From: Streptomyces xanthii
GTDB lineage: Bacteria; Actinomycetota; Actinomycetes; Streptomycetales; Streptomycetaceae
Assembly: GCF_014621695.1 (NCBI RefSeq)
Contig: NZ_CP061281.1
Coordinates: forward strand, 7,688,001-7,752,000
DNA: 64,000 nucleotides
Direction of reading: 5' to 3'
Positions 49,117 through 57,234 of the stretch are shown here, piece after piece. The notes beneath the pieces were generated by a model. The model was not told the DNA's origin and did no database searches. It was given only the letters and a program-made list of their open reading frames with translations. Both the position numbers and the translations under genes were made by a program. Position 1 is the first letter of the stretch; each line of letters starts with the position of its first letter.

Positions 49117-50721
49117 TCAGGCGAGGGAGACCAGGTCCCGGTAGCGCTCGTTCCACAGGTCCTCGTCCGCGTCCGGCAGCAGCAGGACGCGGTCGGGGCG
49201 GAGGGCGTCGAGAGCCCCCTCGTCGTGGGTGACCATCACGATCGCGCCCGGGTAGGAGCCGACCGCGGCCAGGACCTCGGTGCGCGAGGCGGGGTCGAGG
49301 TTGTTGGTGGGTTCGTCCAGCAGCAGGACGTTCGCGCCGGAGTGGACGAGGCCGGCCAGGGCCAGGCGGGTCTTCTCGCCGCCGGAGAGGACGCCGGCCG
49401 GCTTGTCGGCGTCGTCGCCGGAGAACAGGAACGCGCCGAGCACGCGCCGTGCTTCACCGTCGGAAAGGTGCGGTGCGGCAGCGCGCAGGTTCTCCCGTAC
49501 GGTCCGCTCGGCGTGGAGGGTGTCGTGTTCCTGGGCGAAGTAGCCCAGGCGCAGCCCGTGCCCGTGCACCACCCGACCTGAGTCCGGTCGTTCCTGGCCG
49601 GCCAGGAGGCGCAGCAGGGTGGTCTTTCCCGCGCCGTTGAGGCCGAGGACGACCAGACGGCTGCCTCGGTCGACTGCCAGGTCCACACCGGTGAGCACCT
49701 GGTGGTCGCCGTAGGACTTGGCCAGGCTGACGGCGCCGAGGGGGATCCGCCCGCACGCGGCGGGCTCGGGCAGCCGGATCTTCGCGACCTTCTCCGTGCG
49801 CCGGGCCGGTTCCAGATCGGCGAGCATGCGGTCGGCGCGGCGGGCCATGCTCTTGGCCATGACGGCGGTGGCCGACCGCGCCTTCATCTTGTCCGCCTGA
49901 GCATGCAGAGCCCCGGCTTTGCGTTCGGCGTTGGCCCGCTCCCGGGCCCGGCGCCGCTCGTCGGCCTCCCGCTGGGTGAGGTAGGTCCTCCAGCCGGTGT
50001 TGTGGATGTCGATGGTGGCGCGCTGCGGATCGAGGTGGAAGACGCGGTTGACCACGTCGGCCAGCAGGCCGGTGTCGTGGCTGATCACCACCAGACCGCC
50101 CTGGTGGCTCTGGAGGAAGGTGCGCAGCCAGGCGATGGAGTCGGTGTCGAGGTGGTTGGTCGGCTCGTCCAGCAGCAGCGTGCCGCCGTGTCCGGCGAAC
50201 AGGATGCGCGCCAACTCCACCCGGCGCTTCTGTCCGCCGGACAGCGTGCCGACCGGCTCGCCCAGCACCCGCTCGGGCAGCCCGAGTCCGGCCGCGACCC
50301 GGGCGGCCTCGGACTCGGCCGCGTACCCGCCGCCGGCCTGGAACGCGGCGTCGGCGTGGGCGTAGGCGTTCATCGCACGCTCCAGAGCGGTCGGCTCGGA
50401 GGCCTTCGCCATAGCGGCCTCGGCCTTGCGCAGGGTGCGCAGGGCGCGGTCCAGGCCGCGGGCGGACAGGATCCGGTCGGTCACGCTGACGGCCGGGTCG
50501 GCCGCGCGGGAGTCCTGGGCCAGCACGCCGACCGGTCCGGTCGGCGTGATCGTCCCGGCGGCGGGCCTGGCCTGTCCGGCCAGGGCCGTCATCAGGGTGG
50601 TCTTGCCCGCGCCGTTACGGCCGACCAGGCCGATCCGGTCGCCGGGGGAGACGGAGAAGGAGATGTCGGAGAGCAGCAGGCGGGCGCCCGCGCGCAGCTC
50701 GACACCGCGAACGGTAATCAT
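49117..50721 (-). CDS. ABC-F family ATPase (ribosome-protection / translation factor type)
   Basis: 534 residues from ATG with GGAGCG upstream. Two ABC cassettes without membrane helices: Walker A GRNGAGKT (near 38) and GLNGAGKT (near 352), signatures LSGGQ and LSGGE, Walker B 'LLLDEPTNHLD' and 'LLLDEPTNNLD'. The inter-cassette linker (about 225-310, 'RERANAERKAGALHAQADKMKARSATAVMAKSMARRADRML') is basic and helical, as in Uup/EttA and antibiotic-resistance ABC-F proteins. It acts on the ribosome. A 7-codon upstream ORF suggests control by translation. Confidence 0.92.
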   Translation of the reverse strand: MITVRGVELRAGARLLLSDISFSVSPGDRIGLVGRNGAGKTTLMTALAGQARPAAGTITPTGPVGVLAQDSRAADPAVSVTDRILSARGLDRALRTLRKAEAAMAKASEPTALERAMNAYAHADAAFQAGGGYAAESEAARVAAGLGLPERVLGEPVGTLSGGQKRRVELARILFAGHGGTLLLDEPTNHLDTDSIAWLRTFLQSHQGGLVVISHDTGLLADVVNRVFHLDPQRATIDIHNTGWRTYLTQREADERRRARERANAERKAGALHAQADKMKARSATAVMAKSMARRADRMLADLEPARRTEKVAKIRLPEPAACGRIPLGAVSLAKSYGDHQVLTGVDLAVDRGSRLVVLGLNGAGKTTLLRLLAGQERPDSGRVVHGHGLRLGYFAQEHDTLHAERTVRENLRAAAPHLSDGEARRVLGAFLFSGDDADKPAGVLSGGEKTRLALAGLVHSGANVLLLDEPTNNLDPASRTEVLAAVGSYPGAIVMVTHDEGALDALRPDRVLLLPDADEDLWNERYRDLVSLA

Positions 50722-50779
50722 GAGGTAACGCTCCGAGAAAGCAATAGGACACACTTCTGGCGTGGAAGCGGGTCCTCAG

Positions 50780-50803
50780 CTAGGAAACTCGGGGCGTAGA
50801 CAT
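50780..50803 (-). promoter_or_regulatory. Seven-codon leader ORF (MSTPRVS) upstream of the ABC-F gene
   Basis: ATG at 50803, TAG ending at 50780, 58 bases before the ABC-F start. Immediately downstream, AGGAC and GTCCT with an inner CTTC/GAAG pair can form a bulged hairpin just before the ribosome site. The layout resembles translation-attenuation leaders of ribosome-protection genes, in which antibiotic-stalled ribosomes open the hairpin. The leader's own ribosome site is weak. Confidence 0.45.
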
Positions 50804-51011
50804 GCGCCTACCGTAACCGACGTCCTGTGTGCAGCGCATCTACCAGGTGTGCCCTCCGGTGTGGGTGCCCTCGTCCGTCTGCGGACTCGTCCCTCTGTGA
50901 CTCGTCGGCTTTCAGCGTCCCGGCTGCTGCCGAAGGGCAAGGGCACCTCCACCAGGGGAGAGCCCCGCCAGGGTGGACGACCCTGAACAAAGTCTTGTCC
51001 TGGGCAGGGGG

Positions 51012-51042
51012 GGGGCGGCCCCGTCGCCACGGGGGCCGCCCC
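51012..51042 (-). terminator. Hairpin terminator of the ECF/CU044_5270 operon
   Basis: An 11-bp stem (51012-51022 with 51032-51042) and 9-base loop just after the stop at 51054 on the minus strand. The rest of 50755-51053 holds only the ABC-F leader. Confidence 0.75.
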
Positions 51043-51053
51043 GGTGCGGGGCC

Positions 51054-51989
51054 TCAGCCGATGTGGTCGGCGGGGCCGACCTCCAGGAACGTGGTGCGTT
51101 CGGCGGGGCGGCCGTCGGTGCGGCCGGCGGACTCCAGGAGCGCACCGGACTTCGGTGCGATCACGAGCCGGATCGTGGTGCGCAGCCCGGTGAACTCCGA
51201 AGGCGCGGTCGTGTACTCGACGGCCGTGCCGGAGCGCCCCTGACTGTCCTCGACCGTGCCGACGAGCTCGACACCGTCCTGGTCCGCGAGGATCTCGAAG
51301 AGGGCGGCTCGCACCTTGGGGCTTACGGGAGCGTCTTCCAGAAGTGCCACGACCTGGTGGAAGGGGTCCGGGCCCAGACGGGCGGCCAGTGCGTGCGGGT
51401 CGGCGGGCAGCTTGCTCAACTGCTGCCAGGTGAGCCGGTGTTCGCCGACGAGCCAACGCTTCAGCTTCGGTCCGGGTTCCTGGACGGAGCCGTCCGGGTT
51501 CACCGACCAGACCTGTCCGGAGCGGTCGAAGTAGGTGGTGTCCGTGCGCCGACCGTCGTCCTCGTTGACCACCTCCTTGTGGACCTTCCAGTACGGGGCC
51601 GTCGACGGCGGCTCCTGCGCCGCGGTGTCGGCGACGTCGGACAGGAACGAGGCGGCCGATGCGCCGGCGGCCGGATCATGTCCGAGGACCGGGTACGCGG
51701 CGCCGCCGACGGCCAGAGCGAGCACCGCCGCGGCCGCGACGAGCAGCCGGCGCCGACGCCACCGCGGCGCGGCCGCCTCGGGCTGCGGGCCCGTGGTGAG
51801 TCCACGCAGGTCGGGCCGGTCCCGCCACGATGCCTGCGTCACGGCCAGGCGTGCTGCCCGCACCGCGTCCGCCGCGGGTGGTGCCACCTGGCCCGCCGCG
51901 ATCAGGTCGTGAGCGCCGGGGAAGTCCATCAGCTCGGCGCTGTCGAGTGCCCTCGTCGTCTCGTTCGGGCTGCCCTGGGTCTGGCTCAT
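51054..51989 (-). CDS. CU044_5270 family membrane protein, partner of ECF sigma factor
   Basis: 311 residues from ATG with AGGAGA upstream. A short cytoplasmic N-terminus and one membrane helix ('RRLLVAAAAVLALAVGGAAYPVL', about 80-102) precede a large extracytoplasmic domain with 'YWKVHKEVV' and 'LLEDAPVSPKVRAALFEILADQDGVELVG', characteristic of the family. No zinc anti-sigma motif is present. The start overlaps the sigma stop (ATGA). It is probably a sensor or anti-sigma-like regulator of the cognate ECF factor. Confidence 0.85.
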   Translation of the reverse strand: MSQTQGSPNETTRALDSAELMDFPGAHDLIAAGQVAPPAADAVRAARLAVTQASWRDRPDLRGLTTGPQPEAAAPRWRRRRLLVAAAAVLALAVGGAAYPVLGHDPAAGASAASFLSDVADTAAQEPPSTAPYWKVHKEVVNEDDGRRTDTTYFDRSGQVWSVNPDGSVQEPGPKLKRWLVGEHRLTWQQLSKLPADPHALAARLGPDPFHQVVALLEDAPVSPKVRAALFEILADQDGVELVGTVEDSQGRSGTAVEYTTAPSEFTGLRTTIRLVIAPKSGALLESAGRTDGRPAERTTFLEVGPADHIG

Positions 51990-52579
51990 GCCGGTTCTCC
52001 TGTCGTGTTTTCGGACGGCGATCGACTGGTCGAGGCGAGCGCCACGCTCTCCCGCAGCCGGGCCCGGGCCCGGTGCAGCCGCGAACGCGCTGTGCCCGCC
52101 GGGATCCCGAGTACGGCCGCAGCCTCCGTCGGCGAGAGCTGCTCCCACGCCACCAGAAGCAACAACTCGCGCTCCACCTCCGGGAGTTCGGTGATGACGC
52201 GGCGCAGTGCGGGGGCCAGCGCGGACGCGTCGAGTCGGTCGTCCACGGCGGCCCACGGATCACCGTGAGCCCCTTCGCCCGGAGCGGTGCGCGATTCCTG
52301 CGCAAGCCGCCGCCAGTACGTCGACAGCACGTTCCTGGCAACCCCGAACAACCAAGCCCTGGCGGACCCGCGCGACGCGTCGTAGGTGCGCCGGGCCGCG
52401 TACGCCTGGAGCCACACCTCGGCCAGAAGATCGTCCGCCGCGTGCGGGGCGCGGCGCGCGAAGTAGCCGTGCAGCGCCACCGAATGGCGCTCCACCAATT
52501 CCTCGAACCCGCCCCCGCCGCGGGCCGCTGCGCTGAGCAGCACGGAGTCGTCCTGCCCGTTCTCCACTTCCGTGGACAC
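51986..52579 (-). CDS. ECF sigma factor of CU044_5270 operon
   Basis: 197 residues from GTG with GGGAGG upstream. Region 2 'AADDLLAEVWLQAYAARRTYDASRGSARAWLFGVARNVL'; region 4 'LPEVERELLLLVAWEQLSPTEAAAVLGIPAGTARSRLHRARARLRE'. Overlap with the following gene shows they are one unit. This pair is common in many copies per Streptomyces genome. The signal is unknown. Confidence 0.92.
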   Translation of the reverse strand: MSTEVENGQDDSVLLSAAARGGGGFEELVERHSVALHGYFARRAPHAADDLLAEVWLQAYAARRTYDASRGSARAWLFGVARNVLSTYWRRLAQESRTAPGEGAHGDPWAAVDDRLDASALAPALRRVITELPEVERELLLLVAWEQLSPTEAAAVLGIPAGTARSRLHRARARLRESVALASTSRSPSENTTGEPA

Positions 52580-52790
52580 GGCACCTCCCTGTCGACCGCC
52601 GCTCGGCGGTCTCACCCCGTACTTGTCTCCGCGCGGCACGGGCGTTCGCGCCCGATCCGTCTTCGTAAGGGAAGCGCGAGACAACGGGATTGTCTCGACA
52701 AGGCGTAGCGGCCGCCGTACCCGTGGACCACCTCGCGCGGGCCGATGTGGGAACGTCCCTACCCGTCCTGCCCGTGAGTCTGTCGGAGTT

Positions 52791-53360
52791 GTGGGCGAGC
52801 ATGTCTCCGTGGACAACTTCGGGCAGTTGGTCGAGCGGGTCGTGGTCAAGGCTGCCGAGAGCGAGCGACTGCAACTCCCGGTCTCTGTAATGGAACTCGA
52901 CGAGGCAGAGCGAAGGCTCGGATTCCGTCTTCATCCGCTTCTTGCCGCGTTGTACTTGAAGGTGGGCAATGGCGGGTTCGGGCCGATGGACTCGTTGCTC
53001 CCGCTGACGCGGGGTCTGAATCGGGACGGTGAGGAGGCCGTGGTCGACGACTATCTGGGACGGATCCCGACTGCGGGTGCCGTTACCTGGTGGTCGTGGC
53101 CCAGAGGCGTCCTGCCGGTCCTGGACTGGGGTTGTGGAATGTTCGCGTGCGTGGACTGTCGGGGCGAGGGCGGTGCGGTCCTCCACTTCGACCCGAACGT
53201 GATCAGCGGACAGGATGTATCCAGGGCGTGGTTCGTGGAAGCGGGGAGCCTCGCAGAGTGGCTCGAGACCTGGCTGGCGGGTCGAGGGTGGTATCAGGAG
53301 GACGTAGCCGACGGCGGCTTCGCTCTGCCCTCGTGGCCCGAGGCTTCTGTGCGGTTGTAG
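52791..53360 (+). CDS. SMI1/KNR4 family protein
   Basis: 189 residues from GTG (a second GTG six codons later is possible). The SMI1/KNR4 pattern is visible: 'LPVSVMELDEAERRLGFRLHPLLAALYLKVGNGGFGP', 'LLPLTRGL' and 'VLPVLDWGCGMFACVDC'. This superfamily supplies many immunity proteins of polymorphic toxins, but no toxin gene is adjacent, so it may be an orphan immunity gene. Confidence 0.85.
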   Translation: MGEHVSVDNFGQLVERVVVKAAESERLQLPVSVMELDEAERRLGFRLHPLLAALYLKVGNGGFGPMDSLLPLTRGLNRDGEEAVVDDYLGRIPTAGAVTWWSWPRGVLPVLDWGCGMFACVDCRGEGGAVLHFDPNVISGQDVSRAWFVEAGSLAEWLETWLAGRGWYQEDVADGGFALPSWPEASVRL

Positions 53361-53615
53361 CCATTCACGACGCGCGGTACGCAGCGGGTGAGGGCCGCTG
53401 ATGCTCGGCACTCTGGACGTCGTCGAGGCTGCACACGGAAGGGCGCTCGCGGCGATGCCATGCGTTTTGCGTACTTCTGGCTGTATCTCCGATACATGGT
53501 CGGCGTAGATCGAGAAACAGTGACCTGGACATGGCCTTCTGGCCCTGCGGTCCTTGTTACGGGAGCTGGTCGTCGTCCTGATAAGCAGCTGTCCACCTTC
53601 CCGTCAGCATCTGCC

Positions 53616-54182
53616 CTACGACGGATCCTTGCTTCGATTGGCGTTGAAGCGCGCCTTCTTCTGGCGGTTTCCGCATGTGTTCATGTCGCACCATCTACGG
53701 GTGCGGCTTCGGCTGGTGTCGAAGAAGGCGGCCTGGCATGTCGGGGAGGCGCACAAGGCGAGTCTTCCGTCTCGTTCGCCGGCGATGATGCTGATCGCGT
53801 CGGCGGCGATCACGCTCAGGGCGTCGTCCAGGGGGGAAGCCGGGCCGAGCTGCCATTGCCGCTTGCCCTCGGGCGTCAGGGTGGCCGCTGCCCGCCCTCG
53901 GGTGCTGCAGTCATTGATGACCTGGACGGCGCCCGCAGGGAGCGGTTCCCGGGTCGCGGCTGCTGTCGCGGCGGCGTGGATCGACTCCCGTAGTTCCCGG
54001 GCCAGTTCGAGCTGGGTTGTGGTGCAGGAGTCCACGGTCAGGTCGTACACCGACAGCCAGTCGACGAGTCGCTGCGGTGTGGGGATGCGCTCCACGGCAT
54101 CGCCGTGACGCTCGGACAGGGTCCCGGTGAAGCTGGTCGCCAGTACGGCGCCGAGGCGGAAGTCAGGCAATCCCGAACGCAT
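53616..54182 (-). CDS. CGNR zinc-finger (ABATE-type) regulator
   Basis: 188 residues. An N-terminal helical ligand-binding domain (about 1-130) is followed by the CGNR zinc finger near 143-180: 'CASPTCQAAFFDTSRSRTRRWCDMNTCGNRQKKARF', with four zinc Cys and the signature CGNR. It is divergent from an epoxide hydrolase gene. Two nearly identical operators lie between them, the first directly abutting this start codon, so it likely represses both genes. The 255 bases before it (53361-53615) hold no supported gene. Confidence 0.9.
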   Translation of the reverse strand: MRSGLPDFRLGAVLATSFTGTLSERHGDAVERIPTPQRLVDWLSVYDLTVDSCTTTQLELARELRESIHAAATAAATREPLPAGAVQVINDCSTRGRAAATLTPEGKRQWQLGPASPLDDALSVIAADAISIIAGERDGRLALCASPTCQAAFFDTSRSRTRRWCDMNTCGNRQKKARFNANRSKDPS

Positions 54183-54183
54183 G

Positions 54184-54202
54184 GAACCACCATAGCTGGT
54201 TG
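54184..54202. promoter_or_regulatory. Candidate CGNR operator 1, GAACCACCATAGCTGGTTG
   Basis: A dyad GAACCA-N7-TGGTTG with central CATAG, directly before the CGNR gene start. It shares 14 of 19 bases, including CATAG, with operator 2; centre-to-centre distance is 42 bases, four helical turns. Confidence 0.72.
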
Positions 54203-54225
54203 CGGGGCGTCGTGAAGGGGTAGTA

Positions 54226-54244
54226 GAACCGGCATAGACGGTTC
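54226..54244. promoter_or_regulatory. Candidate CGNR operator 2, GAACCGGCATAGACGGTTC
   Basis: A perfect dyad GAACCG-N7-CGGTTC with central CATAG, 40 bases before the epoxide hydrolase ATG. Pairs with operator 1 at 54184. Confidence 0.75.
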
Positions 54245-54284
54245 ACGATCGGTTGCAGTCGGCTCACGACGGCCAGGAGGCGCC

Positions 54285-55457
54285 ATGCCCCGTTCCACCA
54301 GCAACGTGCAGGCATTTGAAGCTCACGCGAGTGACGCCGACCTTGACGATCTGTGCGCGAGACTGGCCACGGCACGGCTGCCGGAGCCCGAGACCGTTCG
54401 TCGCGCCCCACCCGGACCCGGGAGGTGGGACCAGGGCGTTCCGCTCGCCGACCTCGTCGACGTCGTGGACTACTGGCGCACCGGGTACAACTGGCGGGCG
54501 TTCGAGGAGCGCCTCAACCAGATCGGCCAGTTCCGCACGACCATCGACGGCCTGGGAATTCACTTTCTGCATCGCCGATCAGCGCGGGCGGACGCCACTC
54601 CTCTGCTCCTCACGCATGGCTGGCCGGACAGCATTGCCCGGTTCAGCCACCTCGTGGACGAGCTGGCGGACCCGGAGAACGAGGATGCGCCGGCGTTCCA
54701 CGTCGTGGTCCCCTCGCTGCCGGGCTTCGGCTACAGCGACAAACCGGCCACCGTCGGCTGGGGAACCGAGAAGATCGCGGCCGCCTGGGTGGAACTGATG
54801 GGCAGGCTCGGGTACCGCAGGTTTGCGGCACACGGCGGCGACTGGGGAGGCAACATCACCACGGTCCTCGCCGGCAGGTTCCCGGAGCACGTCCTCGGTA
54901 TCCACACCACCTTCGCGGAGGGCCCGCCCGGACTGACGACGGACGGGCTGACGGAGACCGAGCGGCAATGGGCCGAGGAGACCCGCGACTTCTGGCGTCA
55001 CCGCGCGGGGTACGCGAAGCAGCAGGCGACCCGACCGCAGACCATCGGCTACTCGCTGGTCGACTCACCCGTCGGACTGCTCGCCTGGATCCTCGACAAG
55101 TTCGCCGAGTGGTCGGACACCGAAGACAGCCCGTTCGAGACCATTTCCCGAGACCGCATCCTCGACAACGTCACCCTGTACTGGCTGACGAGGACCGGCG
55201 CGTCCGCCGCCCGCATCTACTACGAGAGCCACAACTCGCTGGACCCTGAACTGAGGGTCGACGTGCCGTCAGCCATCACCGCGTACCCCCGCGACGTCGA
55301 GAAGTGCCCGCGCCCCTGGGCCCAACAACGCTACCGACAGATCGTCAGGTGGAACCTGCCCGACAACGGGGGACACTTTCCGTCGCTGGAAGTCCCTGAC
55401 TACTTCGTGAAGGACCTGCGAGAAGGCCTCACGGCAGTACTCGGCACCAGCCGTTGA
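54285..55457 (+). CDS. Epoxide hydrolase (EHN-type, microsomal/juvenile-hormone-like)
   Basis: 390 residues. The N-terminal EHN domain (about 5-110) is followed by an alpha/beta hydrolase core: oxyanion motif HGWP at 111-114, nucleophile Asp186 in HGGDWGGN, lid tyrosines in 'ASAARIYYESH' and catalytic His in 'NGGHFPSLE'. It opens epoxides to diols through a covalent ester. A CCAGGAGG ribosome site precedes the ATG. Control by the divergent CGNR regulator is likely. Confidence 0.93.
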   Translation: MPRSTSNVQAFEAHASDADLDDLCARLATARLPEPETVRRAPPGPGRWDQGVPLADLVDVVDYWRTGYNWRAFEERLNQIGQFRTTIDGLGIHFLHRRSARADATPLLLTHGWPDSIARFSHLVDELADPENEDAPAFHVVVPSLPGFGYSDKPATVGWGTEKIAAAWVELMGRLGYRRFAAHGGDWGGNITTVLAGRFPEHVLGIHTTFAEGPPGLTTDGLTETERQWAEETRDFWRHRAGYAKQQATRPQTIGYSLVDSPVGLLAWILDKFAEWSDTEDSPFETISRDRILDNVTLYWLTRTGASAARIYYESHNSLDPELRVDVPSAITAYPRDVEKCPRPWAQQRYRQIVRWNLPDNGGHFPSLEVPDYFVKDLREGLTAVLGTSR

Positions 55458-55512
55458 ACCGGCTCAGTGACTCATCACTCCACCACCGCCGCCGCCGCAT
55501 CAGCCCCTGGCC

Positions 55513-56217
55513 TCAGGGTCGTTGCGCCAGTGCCATGCGGCGTGCGATGTCGGCTGCCGCGGTCCGTACCGACAGGCGAATGCGGTGGTCCGTACGGAGC
55601 TTGGCGGCCGAGCCGAAGACCGAGATCGCGGCGGTCTCGCCGTCTCCGACGGGGCCGATCGGGATGGCCAGGCAGCTGAAGCCCTTCATGCACCTCTCGT
55701 GCTCGCACACGACCTGTGCTTCACGCGCACCGGATCCGTCAGGTGCGGTGGTGTTCGACGAGCCTGCCAGCAACGCCTTGCCGATGGCCGAGGAGCGGGC
55801 GGGTATGCGCAGGCCGACCCCAGAGCGTACGCCGACGGCGAGTTCGCCGCCGACCTTCTCGAGATAGACGGCCTCGTCGCCGTCGAGGACGCCCAGGTGC
55901 ACGATGCAGCCGGTGGTCCGGTGAAGCCGGTGCAGGCTCGGCAGGGCGGCACTGCGCAGTACGTTCTGGTGGTGGGCCGCCGACCCCAATTCGAGTAGGC
56001 GCATGCCCAGTTGGTAGTCCTTGCCGACCCGGTGCACCCAGCGCAACGCCATCAACTGCTCCAGCGCACGATGGGTCGAGGACAGCGGCAGTCGGGTGGC
56101 CGCGGAGATCTGCGACAGGTTCAGGGGTTCCGCGCCGTCGAGGGCGTCGAGGATCAGCGCAGCACGCTGCATCACGCCGGTCGGGGTGCCGTCAGTGCCC
56201 TGCGCACGCGTGGTCAT
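55513..56217 (-). CDS. IclR-family regulator
   Basis: 234 residues from ATG with GGGGAGG upstream. Winged helix at about 12-75 ('GVMQRAALILDALDGAEPLNLSQISAATRLPLSSTHRALEQLM'). The effector domain (about 80-230) carries 'VYLEKVGGELAVGVRSGVGLRIPARSSAIGKALLA' and 'CLAIPIGPVGDGETAAISVFG'. It is divergent from an SDR/epimerase pair and so likely controls it, possibly as repressor released by an aromatic or sugar acid. It is convergent with the epoxide hydrolase. Confidence 0.92.
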   Translation of the reverse strand: MTTRAQGTDGTPTGVMQRAALILDALDGAEPLNLSQISAATRLPLSSTHRALEQLMALRWVHRVGKDYQLGMRLLELGSAAHHQNVLRSAALPSLHRLHRTTGCIVHLGVLDGDEAVYLEKVGGELAVGVRSGVGLRIPARSSAIGKALLAGSSNTTAPDGSGAREAQVVCEHERCMKGFSCLAIPIGPVGDGETAAISVFGSAAKLRTDHRIRLSVRTAAADIARRMALAQRP

Positions 56218-56342
56218 CTTCTTGCCTCCCCGCCACAGTTCCGCATCGTCACCGGCGCGAGTGGGGTGCTCCGGACCGGTGGCACCGCACGCGTCGTCGG
56301 CTTGAACCGTAGGACGGGTCCTGGCCTTCGGCGACCGATTGT

Positions 56343-56358
56343 TTCCACCTATCGGGAA
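56343..56358. promoter_or_regulatory. Candidate IclR operator dyad
   Basis: TTCC-N8-GGAA (56343-56358) lies inside a wider CCGAT-N11-ATCGG dyad (56335-56355), in the iclR-SDR gap, 43 bases before the SDR start. Confidence 0.4.
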
Positions 56359-56400
56359 GAGTGGTGTCCCTGTCCGGCACCCATGGCCTGTACTCCGTAC

Positions 56401-57213
56401 ATGACCGAACCCAACTGCTTCACGCCCGGGCCATTGCTGGCCGGCCGGCGCGCCGTGGTGACCGGCGGGGCCGCCGGTATCGGCGCCGCCGTCGCGCGGG
56501 CTTTCGCGGCACACGGTGCGCACGTCCTGGTCGCCGACATCGAACCGATGACGCAGTGCACGTTCGACTCCTCCGCAGGGGGCTCGATCACCCGCCTCGA
56601 ATGGGACGTGCGGACCGCGTGTCCGGACGGGCTGGTCGAGCACCGGCCCGATGTGCTGGTCAACAACGTCGGGCACTTCGTGCAGCCGCCGCACACCTTC
56701 GCCGCCAACTCGCCCGCCTTGTGGGACGAGCTGCACGAGATCAACTTCGCGCACGTACTGCGCCTCACCCACGCCCTGCTGCCCGGCATGACCGAGCGGC
56801 GTCGCGGCTCCATCATCAACCTGACCACGGTCGAGGCTCACCGCGCCATCCCGGGCCACGCCGTCTACTCGGGCTACAAGGCCGCACTCACCGGGTTCAC
56901 CCGGTCGCTGTCCGCCGAGATCGGCCCCTCAGGTGTCCGGGTGAACGCGATAGCCCCCGACCTCGTCGAAACGCCCCAAGTGCCGTACGAGGACATCGTT
57001 CCGCACGAGGACCGGCACCTGTGGCCGACGTGGTCCCCGCTCTGCGGGCCCGGACAACCCGACGACGTCGCCGGGGTCGCGCTCTTCCTCGCCTCCGACC
57101 TGTCGCGCTTCGTCACCGGAGGCACCATCCACGTCGACGGCGGAACCCACGCCACAGGCGGCTGGTTCCCGCGCCGCTCCGGCGGCTGGACCAACCGCCC
57201 GCGCAACCCCTGA
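56401..57213 (+). CDS. Short-chain dehydrogenase/reductase (SDR)
   Basis: 270 residues from the second of two nearby ATGs; starting at 56383 would add six. Cofactor motif TGGAAGIGAAVARAF near 25-39, an Asp after strand 2 ('HVLVADIEP') suggesting NAD, 'VNNVG', and the catalytic Tyr-x3-Lys in 'AVYSGYKAALTGFTRSL'. It is followed 21 bases later by an epimerase gene. Together with the divergent IclR gene it looks like a small catabolic unit for a sugar or hydroxy acid; the substrate is not clear. Confidence 0.88.
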   Translation: MTEPNCFTPGPLLAGRRAVVTGGAAGIGAAVARAFAAHGAHVLVADIEPMTQCTFDSSAGGSITRLEWDVRTACPDGLVEHRPDVLVNNVGHFVQPPHTFAANSPALWDELHEINFAHVLRLTHALLPGMTERRRGSIINLTTVEAHRAIPGHAVYSGYKAALTGFTRSLSAEIGPSGVRVNAIAPDLVETPQVPYEDIVPHEDRHLWPTWSPLCGPGQPDDVAGVALFLASDLSRFVTGGTIHVDGGTHATGGWFPRRSGGWTNRPRNP

Positions 57214-57234
57214 CCCCATCGAACGGAGCTGTCC

